Shown in pieces: positions 26,988-35,154 of a stretch of DNA of 64,000 bases. The position numbers were made by a program, and so were the translations under genes. How positions within the stretch are numbered: position 1 is the stretch's first letter; each line of letters starts with the position of its first letter. Under the pieces are notes generated by a model. It did no database searches. It saw only the letters and a program-made list of their open reading frames with translations, and had not been told where the DNA came from. Origin of the DNA: Microbacterium sp. nov. GSS16 (GTDB taxonomy: Bacteria > Actinomycetota > Actinomycetes > Actinomycetales > Microbacteriaceae); the NCBI RefSeq assembly GCF_028198145.1, contig NZ_CP116338.1, forward strand, positions 1,488,001 through 1,552,000. The letters run 5' to 3'.

Positions 26988-27935
26988 TCAGAAGGAGGAG
27001 CCCAGCGCAGCCTTTTGCTCATGGGAGGTTTCGTGCCAGGTGTCGGCGATGAACTGCGCGACTGCAACAGTCGAGTTGAACACGAGGCGTGCATGTCGTG
27101 GAGTCGCGGGGCTCTCGTTGACGGAGCCATGCCCGTCGCCGATTGAGTTGCGTGCCTCCGCGACGGACTGCACGAGAGTGGAGAGGGCGCGCATCGCTTT
27201 GCGGAGGGCGTCGCTGCCGCGCTTGCTGCCGTCTACCGCGTCGGCATTGATCGCGAGTGCCGATGCGGTGCTTGCGAAAAGAGCCGGGAGCTCGTCTCGT
27301 TCGGAGAACTCGATATCCAGATCCGTGAGCACGATCTTGCACTGGCTCTCGAGGAGGTTCTTGCAGGAGGAGATCGCCGCAGCGGGATCTGAGCTGAGGT
27401 CGCGGTTGATTAGATCGAGGTGACGGCGCAGCACAGAGTTCTCGGTGAGGTCGGGCGTCTTGGCGAGCGTTAGCTCGGTTGGGGCGTAATACGCGGAAAT
27501 CTGACGCCAGCCATAGATGATGCGATCTCCGAAACGGTCTGTCTCGATGAGCTCATACCCATCTCGGCGGAGGGTGTCATTGTAGGCAGCGACCATCGCG
27601 GCAGCGGCGTCTGGATCGTCGCGGACAATGGGATGGACTGTCTCGGCTAAGAAGTTGAGGAACGTCTCGTCGCTGCCGTTACGAAGCTGGAAACGGTCGT
27701 CGTTGAAGACCCAGTCATCCTCCCAGTCCCAGTTGTTCACCATGTGCTGGTAGATGTCGCCGCTGGCAGTGCGGTACCTGTGGTCTCTGCTCGGCAGCTC
27801 CTCCAAGTCGTAGAGCCGGGCGAGGAACTGCGGATGCTGCAGCCGCCCCGACCAGTCGTACTCGGAAAGCGAGAGCCAATCGAACACGTTTGAGCGCGTC
27901 TGGCGAGAGATCCGCGCGCGGTTCGTTGGCGTCAT
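26988..27935 (-). CDS. Abortive-infection family protein (AbiJ-type N-domain, Abi C-terminus)
   Basis: 315 residues. The N-terminal half (NVFDWLSLSEYDWSGRL, FLARLYDLEELPSRDHRY, DIYQHMVNNWDWEDDWVF, VHPIVRDD) matches the AbiJ N-terminal domain 3 pattern. The C-terminal ~110 residues (SCKNLLESQCKIVL ... ALRKAMRALSTLVQSVAEARNSIGDGHG) match the abortive-infection C-terminal domain, including the RNxxGDGHG helix. Such proteins abort phage growth. It lies directly downstream of the split relaxase gene on the same strand and so is probably conjugative-element cargo. Confidence 0.82.
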   Translation of the reverse strand: MTPTNRARISRQTRSNVFDWLSLSEYDWSGRLQHPQFLARLYDLEELPSRDHRYRTASGDIYQHMVNNWDWEDDWVFNDDRFQLRNGSDETFLNFLAETVHPIVRDDPDAAAAMVAAYNDTLRRDGYELIETDRFGDRIIYGWRQISAYYAPTELTLAKTPDLTENSVLRRHLDLINRDLSSDPAAAISSCKNLLESQCKIVLTDLDIEFSERDELPALFASTASALAINADAVDGSKRGSDALRKAMRALSTLVQSVAEARNSIGDGHGSVNESPATPRHARLVFNSTVAVAQFIADTWHETSHEQKAALGSSF

Positions 27936-27960
27936 GCACTAAGAATATCGGCCGCATACA

Positions 27961-28929
27961 TCAGGAAATCGACCGCCTCTGACTCCGTCTGGACCGCACT
28001 TCCTCCGGGGAGTGCTCGGTCTGCTGAAGGCTCACGAGCACGCCCTGGGCGCGTTCGTAGTCGACGCGCTGAGCATCGTCGCCGGGCACCGCTCCGAGTG
28101 GGCTGCTCGAGGTGACGCCCCACCGGTCGCGGTACGCAATGACCGCCCGTGCCGCAGCCTCACCCTCTGCGGGAGCGGTCTCGTCGAGTCCCGTCAACCA
28201 GGGCTCTGGCTGCTTGAGGAGCTTCTCGACCAGGGCATCGATGCGCTGCTCCATGAGCTGCTCCCGCTCGTCGAGGGCTTGCCTCATCGCGGGATCGGTG
28301 ATCCCGGTCGCGCGCGGGACCAGGCCGGCGATCATCCTGGCGGTCCGCTGCGGAGCAGGCTGGTAGGCCGCCGTGATGCGCTGGAGCCTGTAACGCAGCA
28401 GCGACCCGAGATCCTGCACCTCGTCCAGTCCTCCAACCTGGATGATGCGCGGGAGAAGACTGTCGATGTCGTGCCCGTCGGCTTCGAGCCTGCGCAGCTC
28501 GGTGGTGAGGATCCCGAAGGCGTCTGTCTCGACGAGCTCGTCGATCGTCTCCGCCGTGAGGCCTCCGGCGTGCAGGAGGGCGATCCAGCGTTCCTGTCCG
28601 GCGACTTGTGCGATGGTGTCGTACTCGGCCGCGAGTTGCTCGAGTGAGCCCCAGAAGTCCTGCTCCACGGTGATCGTGTCGTGTGCGGAGAGCTCTGCGC
28701 CAGGGTGCTGCAGGATCCCGTAGAGGATGCTCCGGGCGGTGTTCTGCAGGTCCTCACGGTGCTGATGCTCCTCGAGGTGATGCTCGTCGGTGGCGACGTA
28801 GACGCGGTTGGATTCGCGGCCGCGGGTCATCGCGACGTAGAGGGATTCTCGGGTCACTTCCGGTGAGTGGACGACCGCGTGTGCGGTGTCGACGGTGGCC
28901 CCTTGGGCACGGTGCGCGGTGACGGCGTA
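27961..28929 (-). pseudogene. MobF relaxase-helicase, C-terminal part separated by insertion
   Basis: Continues the gene whose N-terminal part ends at 39797. Reading begins in the att core (codon TAC at 28929-28927) with YAVTAHRAQGATVDTAHAVV, helicase motif VI region, then LYVAMTRGRESNRVYVAT, followed by ~250 residues of helical C-terminal domain. Joined to codons 1-849 it makes a 1171-residue TrwC/TraA-like protein. By itself it has no start codon of its own; the upstream MRLQN is element sequence. Confidence 0.92.
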
Positions 28930-28937
28930 GCCGAGGT
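28928..28937. other. attL: attL core of the serine-recombinase element
   Basis: TAGCCGAGGT, identical to 39798-39807. To its left is relaxase gene sequence; to its right, element sequence leading to the integrase 50 bp away. Confidence 0.88.
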
Positions 28938-28986
28938 TCTGTAAACGCACCTACCTCTCACATGAGTAGGAAGGTGGGACCGAAGC

Positions 28987-30558
28987 ATGGGCCACGAACA
29001 GCAGGAACAGACCACGGAGCCGTTGCTGGCGGTGGTGTACGTGAGGATCAGTGATGACCCGGAGGGCACCGAGCGTGGAGTTGACCGGCAGGAGGCCGAC
29101 TGCCGCGCCTACGCCGAAGCGCACGGGTGGGAAGTCGTGGCGGTGTTTCGGGAGAATGACACCTCGGCGTTCAAGCAGCGCACGATCACGTTGCCCTCGG
29201 GTGAGCGGGTGCGGCGGGTGATCCGTCCGCAGTTCCGCGCCATGCTCAAGCATCTGAGCGACGGGCAGTCGCAGGTGATGGTCGCGTACGACTTGGATCG
29301 GGCGGTGCGTGACCCCCGGGATTTGGAGGACTTGATCGACGCGAAAGTCCTCGGCGGGTTCACTGTCCGCTCCGTGACCGGCTCGCTTCGGTTGGACACC
29401 GATTCCGATGTGGCGATGGCCAGGGTGTTGGTGGCGATGGCGAACAAGTCCTCAGCAGACACCGCAAGACGTGTCGCCCGTTCAGCGAAGCAGCAGGCGG
29501 TCGAGGGTGCCTGGCATGGGGGCAGGGTGCCGTTCGGATACCGCGCCGAGAAAGGCGTCCTCGTTATTGATCCGGTGACCGGGCCGATAGTGGTCGAGGC
29601 CATGCAGCGGGTGCTGGCGGGTGAGTCGCTGTACCGGATTCGCAAGGACTGGAATGAGCGTGGAGTTCTCACAACCCACGGGTGCGCGTGGTCGGATCGG
29701 ACGCTAAAGCTAATGCTGCGCAACCCCTCCATCAAGGGGGTGCGTGAGTATCGTCCAATCCTGCCGGACGGGAGCCGAGCGAAGACATCGAAGATGCAGG
29801 TGAAGGCGGCATGGCCCGCGATCGTGGACGAGGACACCTGGCAGCAAGTCTCCGACATCCTCGACGCCCGAAAGAAGGCCAGGAACTTCCATCAGCCAGG
29901 CAGCGGGGCGGCGAAACGCATGTATCCGTTCTCGGGGCTGATCCGCTGCTCTGCCTGCGGAACGACAATGGTGCACCGGGGCAACGTGTACCAGTGCGTG
30001 CAGGCCACGCGCGGCGGGTGTCACCGGTCGATCCGCTCTGCCGACATCTCAAAGCTCGTAGAAGAGGCGGTGCTCGCGACCTTCGAGCAGATCACCCTCC
30101 ACCCCAGCAAACGCCGTGAGTCCGGTGCTGATCTCGTGACGCGCGTCGGGCTTGCCGCGAGGCTCGACGCGGATCGGGAGCGTCTGGCGCGGTTGGATGA
30201 TGACCATTACGACGGGCTGATCGACAAGGCCATGTGGATGCGGCAGCGGGCGAGGATCGCCGAGCGGATCGAGGCCACCCGTCGCGAGTACACCGCCGCC
30301 CTGCCCGAACAGTACGCGGGGCCGGGCATCGACGTGACCACCGTCGCCACGGAGTGGTCAGGGCGCACTCCGCTGTGGCAGTACCAGGCCGCAAGCCTGA
30401 TCCTCGAAGCCGTACTCATTCACGCCCTCCCGGAAGGGATGAACGGTGCGACACCAGCCCGCCGTCGTAACGAGAGCGTCGAAGCGTTCCACGTCCGCCG
30501 TGCCGCTTACCGTGCCGACATCCTCGCCCGCCGGGTCGAGTTCATCTGGCGCGCCTGA
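28987..30558 (+). CDS. int: Large serine recombinase (integrase)
   Basis: 523 residues. The N-terminal resolvase domain has the catalytic Ser in VVYVRISDDPEGTERGVDRQ and the Arg cluster around YDLDRAVRDPRDLEDL. The recombinase domain follows (HGGRVPFGYRAEKG ... PSIKGVREYRP), then a zinc-ribbon domain (IRCSACGTTMVHRGNVYQCV...GGCHRSI) and a coiled coil. Full length for the family. The gene starts 50 bp from the attL core, the usual position for a phage/IME integrase. Confidence 0.96.
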   Translation: MGHEQQEQTTEPLLAVVYVRISDDPEGTERGVDRQEADCRAYAEAHGWEVVAVFRENDTSAFKQRTITLPSGERVRRVIRPQFRAMLKHLSDGQSQVMVAYDLDRAVRDPRDLEDLIDAKVLGGFTVRSVTGSLRLDTDSDVAMARVLVAMANKSSADTARRVARSAKQQAVEGAWHGGRVPFGYRAEKGVLVIDPVTGPIVVEAMQRVLAGESLYRIRKDWNERGVLTTHGCAWSDRTLKLMLRNPSIKGVREYRPILPDGSRAKTSKMQVKAAWPAIVDEDTWQQVSDILDARKKARNFHQPGSGAAKRMYPFSGLIRCSACGTTMVHRGNVYQCVQATRGGCHRSIRSADISKLVEEAVLATFEQITLHPSKRRESGADLVTRVGLAARLDADRERLARLDDDHYDGLIDKAMWMRQRARIAERIEATRREYTAALPEQYAGPGIDVTTVATEWSGRTPLWQYQAASLILEAVLIHALPEGMNGATPARRRNESVEAFHVRRAAYRADILARRVEFIWRA

Positions 30559-30892
30559 CCCCCAACGAATCGGGTGCTCTTGGCCCCGCGCCCTGGCCAG
30601 CGTAACCGGTCTACGGAGAGGGGCCTCGTCGCGTCACGGCCACCGCCCGCTTCGTCGGACGGGGTGTCGCGCACAGCCCTCGTAGCTCGGTCAGCACTGT
30701 CGGATCGCTCACCGTTGAAGAGAATCCCTGCGCCTGGCGAGAAGCAGCAGCCAGGCGCGCCCCCAGTGTGGAATCGGCAGGAGGTGTCGGCGACGCGGAG
30801 CAGGAGGACGAGACAGCAGAGGCAGCGGTACAAGTAGTGGCGGGAGTGCTCATACTGACAGGTGCGACGCTTCACCCGCGCACCGTCGAGAC
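30559..30892. other. 334-bp stretch without a supported gene
   Basis: Between the integrase stop and the stop of the convergent gene at 30893. No frame with good composition and ribosome site; the convergent arrangement suggests terminators may lie here, but I see no clear long stem. Confidence 0.5.
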
Positions 30893-31768
30893 TCAGGGAA
30901 CGTCCGACTTATCCGGCTTCGCGGCCCAGATCGCGGCCAACAGGCCGGTGTCGCAACGCAGCGAGTCGAGGGGTTCGCCGCCAAGTAAGCGCAGCAGAAC
31001 ACCATCGCCGGTCGCAGTACCCGCGTGTTTCGGAGCAGGATGCCCCAACACGATCCGCAACAACGCCGACCAGGACCTCGGCGGCACGCCCAGCAGCACC
31101 GGCACCGTGTGGTCGCGACGCAGCACCTCCACCGCGTTCGAGCGGGAGGTCAGATCAGCAAGCCGGTAGGCGACATGCTCTACGCAATCGGCCACCAGCA
31201 CCGCATCCCACCCCGCCGAGGCGAAGAGCTCCACTATCTCTGACAGGGCCGTAGCGACCCTGGCGCAGTCGCCGTCCTGTGACTCGTCTTCGTCGTCGGT
31301 CTCGGCAGTGACGGCGAAGGCAGGATGGTAGTCGGCCAGGTTCTCTCGTTCGGCGAACCGGATGGCATCGTGGAATCCGGCGATCCTGGACGTGTGCCGA
31401 ACCTTGCCGGTGGAGACCAGCATCCCCGCAGCCCGAACCTCGACGCCGCAGGTGATCTGCACGGCGCGAGTCACCACCGCCCACGGATTATCGGCCTTCC
31501 GCGTTGAGGGGGCGAGCATGACCTCGAACGCTGCCGAGGCAACCTCCCAGGCATCCAACCCGTGCTTACGGGCCAATGGCTGGTACTTGACCGCCGTGTA
31601 TCGCATCAGCTCCGCCGCCTCACGATCACCCTGCCAGGCTCCAGGCCCGGACTCATGCAAGCGAATCAGCAGAGCACGTAGTCCCTCTGGTGTCTCGAAC
31701 TCGTGGCTGGCCGAGCCAGCCAGGGCCGCAGCATCGTCGCCTGCTATGGGTGGGGTGTGTTCGGTCAC
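30893..31768 (-). CDS. Hypothetical protein with sigma-factor-like helices
   Basis: 291 residues. AAELMRYTAVKYQPLARKHGLDAWEVASAAFEVM resembles the sigma-70 region 2 helices in shape, and NPWAVVTRAVQITCGVEVRAAGML continues in that style, but the promoter-binding regions are not recognisable. The second half (ALSEIVELFASAGWDAVLVADCVEHVAYRLADL ... VLLGVPPRSWSALLRIVLG) is unassigned. Genes like this are found on actinobacterial mobile elements. The function is open. Confidence 0.6.
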   Translation of the reverse strand: MTEHTPPIAGDDAAALAGSASHEFETPEGLRALLIRLHESGPGAWQGDREAAELMRYTAVKYQPLARKHGLDAWEVASAAFEVMLAPSTRKADNPWAVVTRAVQITCGVEVRAAGMLVSTGKVRHTSRIAGFHDAIRFAERENLADYHPAFAVTAETDDEDESQDGDCARVATALSEIVELFASAGWDAVLVADCVEHVAYRLADLTSRSNAVEVLRRDHTVPVLLGVPPRSWSALLRIVLGHPAPKHAGTATGDGVLLRLLGGEPLDSLRCDTGLLAAIWAAKPDKSDVP

Positions 31769-31769
31769 G

Positions 31770-31801
31770 GTGGCGCCTCCCGTGAAGGAGGTGCGCCACC
31801 G
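31770..31801. promoter_or_regulatory. Stem-loop upstream of the sigma-like gene
   Basis: GGTGGCGC-CTCC pairs with GGAGGTGCGCCACC around CGTGAA, with a 2-base bulge. It lies just 5' of the minus-strand start at 31768, covers the likely GGAGG ribosome region of that transcript and could control translation. The remaining bases to 32042 hold no gene I can support. Confidence 0.4.
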
Positions 31802-32042
31802 ACACCCACGCCCGGGCGCCTGTTACCGGGTCTCTACGCCGGCCACCCGCCGACAGACGCTTTGCGTGGCTCGCGCAAAAGCAGTGCACGGTCCTGTTGG
31901 AGCCGCGTGGCTTGCCGAGAGCCCGACTTGCGGTCTTGCTCGCTATCGATCCCCTGTCCGGGACCGTCCCCTCTGGTGGGCCGAATCGCTACGTGGAGTT
32001 TTTCGCGCGATGGACACCCGGCTTACGGGGCCATGCGCAGAG

Positions 32043-32969
32043 TTATTCGGTTAGGAGACTCCGTTGCGGCGAACTCTCGACTTGGTAGACGGTCTTGCCG
32101 AAGGCTGAGGTGTCAGGCGTTACACGGTTCGTTAGGCCGTCCCAGCTCTCGGCGTTATGCACGGCGACGTGAAGTTGTCCGTTGGCGACGAGATCGACCA
32201 AATACTTGAGTTCGGCACCGACCGGCGTTGAGATCTTGACGCTCACCAAATCGATGCGACTTGCAATGAGCGAGGCGGTGTCGAGCAGGGCCGGTGAGCC
32301 AGCTGCTGCGCCGACCAGTACGACCTTGCCCTCTGGCGCAACCAGCGAGACAAGTTGCTCGAGAACTGGGCCGCCCGTGGTGTCGATGACGGCTTCCATC
32401 GTGCGCAGCTTGCCAATGTCGCGAACGTCGACCACACGGGTGAGAGGATCGCCGAGTCGTTCCAGTGGAGCGGCTCGTTCCGGGCTTCGGGTGAGTGCAG
32501 CCACGTGGAATCCGGCGCGGGCGGCGAGCTGGACGATGAGGTGCCCCACCCCTCCTGTGGCACCGGTGACAGCGATGTTCGCGCCGGGCGGTTCGCCCAG
32601 ATGCCGGACAGCGTGGAGTGCCGTCAGTCCCGCAACGGGAAGCGCGGCAGCCGTCGCTGAGTCGATATCCGCGGGCAGGATGGCGAGATTCCGGCGGTCC
32701 ACGACGCGGCGCTGTGCCCAGCCGCCGCTCAATCCCCAGGAAACGACACGGCTGCCGCGGACGGGGCCAAGACCATCCGAGCTGGTCTCGATGACGGCGC
32801 CGCTCGCATCCCACCCGATCACCGCGTCCGGCTGCCAGCCGACACCGAACTCGCCGCGGTTCAGCGACACATACTCGACCTCGATGAGCACCTCTTCCGG
32901 GTCCGCCCGCACAGGTTCTGACACCTCAGCGAAGACGAACTGACCCCCTGACGACACGATGGCTCTCAT
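32043..32969 (-). CDS. Zinc-independent quinone oxidoreductase-like protein (MDR family)
   Basis: 308 residues. GroES-like N-terminal part (EEVLIEVEYVSLNRGEF), then an NADP-binding Rossmann motif (ANIAVTGATGGVGHLIVQLAA). No structural zinc cysteines. Probably reduces quinones or enones with NADPH. The start overlaps the upstream MFS stop (ATGA), making it the second gene of an operon under the TetR regulator; its link to the transport substrate is unknown. Confidence 0.85.
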   Translation of the reverse strand: MRAIVSSGGQFVFAEVSEPVRADPEEVLIEVEYVSLNRGEFGVGWQPDAVIGWDASGAVIETSSDGLGPVRGSRVVSWGLSGGWAQRRVVDRRNLAILPADIDSATAAALPVAGLTALHAVRHLGEPPGANIAVTGATGGVGHLIVQLAARAGFHVAALTRSPERAAPLERLGDPLTRVVDVRDIGKLRTMEAVIDTTGGPVLEQLVSLVAPEGKVVLVGAAAGSPALLDTASLIASRIDLVSVKISTPVGAELKYLVDLVANGQLHVAVHNAESWDGLTNRVTPDTSAFGKTVYQVESSPQRSLLTE

Positions 32970-34201
32970 GCCTGCACCTCTTCTCGCTCGTGAGCGTCCT
33001 CACGAATGCCGTGTCGGAGATACGGGCTCGCGAGTGCGGGCAAGATGACGAGGATCGCGAGGACCGCCATACCGATGCCGAGGATCACCGGTGAGCGGAG
33101 CCCGTAGACAGGAATGAGGGCTGAGCCGATGGCGGAGCCGAGGATGATCCCAAGGGTGATGAACGACGAGTGGACGGTGTTCGCCAGCGGCGCGGTATTC
33201 CCGGCGCGTTGGGCGCGGACCGCCATCGCCGGATTCATCGTTACCCCGACCAAGCCGATGCCGAACATGAACACCAGCGCCAGTGCAGGAACATCGGTGA
33301 AGATCGCGAACCCGGTGAGAAAGACGATGTTCAGGGCGGTGCCGCCTAGAAGCGTGGAGATGGTGTGCCGGTCCGCGAGACGGGCCACGATCATGTTCCC
33401 GACCAGGGTTGCTGCCCCGTAGGCCAGCAGGAGCAGCGGGACCGTGCCCTCAGCGAACCCCGTGATCTGAGTGAGGATCGGGGTGAAGAAGGTGAACGCG
33501 GAGAACGTCGCGCCAATGATGAGCGTGCTGGACACGATCGCCAGCAGGAACTGTGGCCGGCGCAACACCGCGAACTCGTCTGAGGCCGATGGCCTCGGAC
33601 GCTCGGAGCTATCCGCCTGCGGCGGGTTGCGGACCACGACCACGGTGAGGATCGCGGCGATCACCGTGATGATCGAGATCGTCCAGAACGCCGACTGCCA
33701 CCCGAGCCGTCCGCCGACGAGAGTGGCCAACGGCAGGCCCAGCAAGGTTCCCAACATCAGGCCGTTCATCGCCACACCCACCGCGCGGCCGCGTATCCGC
33801 TCGTCGACCAAGCGAGCGCACAGGGAGACCGCGACGCCGAAGAATGCCTGTGCCGCGACTCCGCTGATAATGCGGGCGACGACCATCATCGAGTACGACG
33901 TGGCCAGTGCCGCCAGGAGGTTCCCCACTAGGAAGATAGCGAAGATCACCATCAGCGCCGTCTTGGGAGGTACACGTAGCAAGAAGAGGGTGAGGATCGG
34001 TCCGCCGACGGCCATCGCCACGGCGAAGATCGTCACCAGATAGCCGATCTGTTCAACACCGGTGCCGAGCCCGTCGGCGAGTTGGGGCATAAGCCCGGCG
34101 ACGGCGAACTCGCTGGTCACCATCGCGAAGATGCCCGCAGCGAGGATGTACACCGCCGCGGGAACCCGCCGCGTCGCGGCGGTTTCAGTGGTCGTGATCA
34201 A
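32966..34201 (-). CDS. MFS drug efflux transporter (DHA1 family)
   Basis: 411 residues with 12 predicted helices. VYILAAGIFAMVTSEFAVAGLMPQL is the DHA1 helix-1 signature, and GAIPxxxGxxL-like segments (LGTLLGLPLATLVGGRLGW) mark helix 5. Related in style to Cmx but clearly a different protein. Substrate not predictable. Divided from its repressor gene by a short region holding the TGTAACGAA motif. Confidence 0.88.
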   Translation of the reverse strand: MITTTETAATRRVPAAVYILAAGIFAMVTSEFAVAGLMPQLADGLGTGVEQIGYLVTIFAVAMAVGGPILTLFLLRVPPKTALMVIFAIFLVGNLLAALATSYSMMVVARIISGVAAQAFFGVAVSLCARLVDERIRGRAVGVAMNGLMLGTLLGLPLATLVGGRLGWQSAFWTISIITVIAAILTVVVVRNPPQADSSERPRPSASDEFAVLRRPQFLLAIVSSTLIIGATFSAFTFFTPILTQITGFAEGTVPLLLLAYGAATLVGNMIVARLADRHTISTLLGGTALNIVFLTGFAIFTDVPALALVFMFGIGLVGVTMNPAMAVRAQRAGNTAPLANTVHSSFITLGIILGSAIGSALIPVYGLRSPVILGIGMAVLAILVILPALASPYLRHGIREDAHEREEVQA

Positions 34202-34222
34202 GAGAGACTCCTTCTCCGATTC

Positions 34223-34231
34223 TGTAACGAA
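34223..34231. promoter_or_regulatory. Candidate TetR operator, copy 1
   Basis: TGTAACGAATA lies 20 bp upstream of the MFS start. The same TGTAACGAA occurs at 34921-34929, just upstream of the TetR gene start. Both the transporter operon and the regulator are thus likely repressed through one motif. Confidence 0.6.
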
Positions 34232-34293
34232 TACTTCAAAATGTGGACATGGAAGACTTGGGCGTGCTTGGCGGTGCGTTCCGGCCGCCGCGT

Positions 34294-34899
34294 CTACGCC
34301 GGACGGAGGGCGCGCATGGTAGCGCTGACGATCTCGTGGATCGTCTCGGGACTGGCTCCTCCCTGAGAAGAGATGCGCAGGCCGGCGATCGCGGCGTTGA
34401 CATAGGCCGCCAGGCCGTCAGCAGAGACGTCGGTTGTGATCTCGCCGGCTGCCTGACCGATGCGAAGTGCGCTCGCCAGTAGCTCTAGCCGTTCCCTGGT
34501 GTCGCGGCCGACCCGCTCGATCGTGGCCGTGGCATCAGGGTCATCGGCAAACTCGGCCACGGTGTTGACCGCCAGGCACCCCCTCGGACCACCATGCGCT
34601 GAGCGTTCGATCTCATCCGAAGCGATCGCGAGAAGCAGGGCCTCGATCCGCCCGACTGCGTCACGAGTGGTGTCGTCGAGTATCCCGGCGAGACGACCTT
34701 GAGCTTCGTCCAGGTACACGCCAAGGCACTCAGCGAAGAGACCGTCCTTGCTGCCGAACGCGTTGTAGAGGCTGCTCTGCCCGAGCCCCGTGGCTCGCGA
34801 CAGTTCCTCGATGCTGCTCGCATGGAAGCCGTGCCGCCAGAACACCTGCTGTGCCGTGCCCACCACGTGTTCCTGATCGAAAGCTCTCGGTCGCGCCAT
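34294..34899 (-). CDS. TetR-family repressor
   Basis: 201 residues. HTH: FHASSIEELSRATGLGQSSLYNAFGSKDGLFAECL. The ligand domain is of the TetR_C type with GPRGCLAVNTVAEFADDPDATA. It precedes the MFS/oxidoreductase operon on the same strand and presumably senses that operon's substrate. Confidence 0.92.
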   Translation of the reverse strand: MARPRAFDQEHVVGTAQQVFWRHGFHASSIEELSRATGLGQSSLYNAFGSKDGLFAECLGVYLDEAQGRLAGILDDTTRDAVGRIEALLLAIASDEIERSAHGGPRGCLAVNTVAEFADDPDATATIERVGRDTRERLELLASALRIGQAAGEITTDVSADGLAAYVNAAIAGLRISSQGGASPETIHEIVSATMRALRPA

Positions 34900-34920
34900 G
34901 AGACCAACCGTACCCCATTA

Positions 34921-34931
34921 TGTAACGAACA
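34921..34931. promoter_or_regulatory. Candidate TetR operator, copy 2
   Basis: TGTAACGAACA, with TGT/ACA as inverted ends, 22 bp upstream of the TetR start. Shares TGTAACGAA with 34223-34231. Supports autoregulation. Confidence 0.6.
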
Positions 34932-35120
34932 CACCAGAACCCGAGGCGTCGCACACCCGCATCGGGCAACTCATCGACATGCCCGCATCAGACACGCCAG
35001 CCACGACGCTACAGCCGCAGACTGCCCGCCTTCACGCCCGCCGACCCAGTCGCCGCTGCCCCCAAGAAACCGCAGAGAACCGAATATGCACGTATGCCAC
35101 CGTGGGTGGGGCGTGCGCAC

Positions 35121-35148
35121 CTCCCTCATGAGACAACTCATGAGGGAG
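35121..35148 (+). promoter_or_regulatory. Perfect hairpin covering the relaxase ribosome site
   Basis: CTCCCTCATGAG and CTCATGAGGGAG pair over 12 bp around ACAA. The right arm holds the GAGGGAG Shine-Dalgarno 6-12 bases before the relaxase ATG at 35155, so the stem would hide it. It could also be part of oriT, since relaxase genes often sit beside their nick site. Confidence 0.7.
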
Positions 35149-35154
35149 GCCGAG

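Noticed and set aside
27487..27500. Possible right end of element 1 (AATACGCGGAAAT)
   Set aside because: Lies inside the intact abortive-infection gene and has no second motif 15 bp away.
34699..35154. 5' extension of the relaxase through the tetR-like gene
   Set aside because: It overlaps the TetR coding sequence antisense, and the conserved relaxase start with ribosome site is at 35155.
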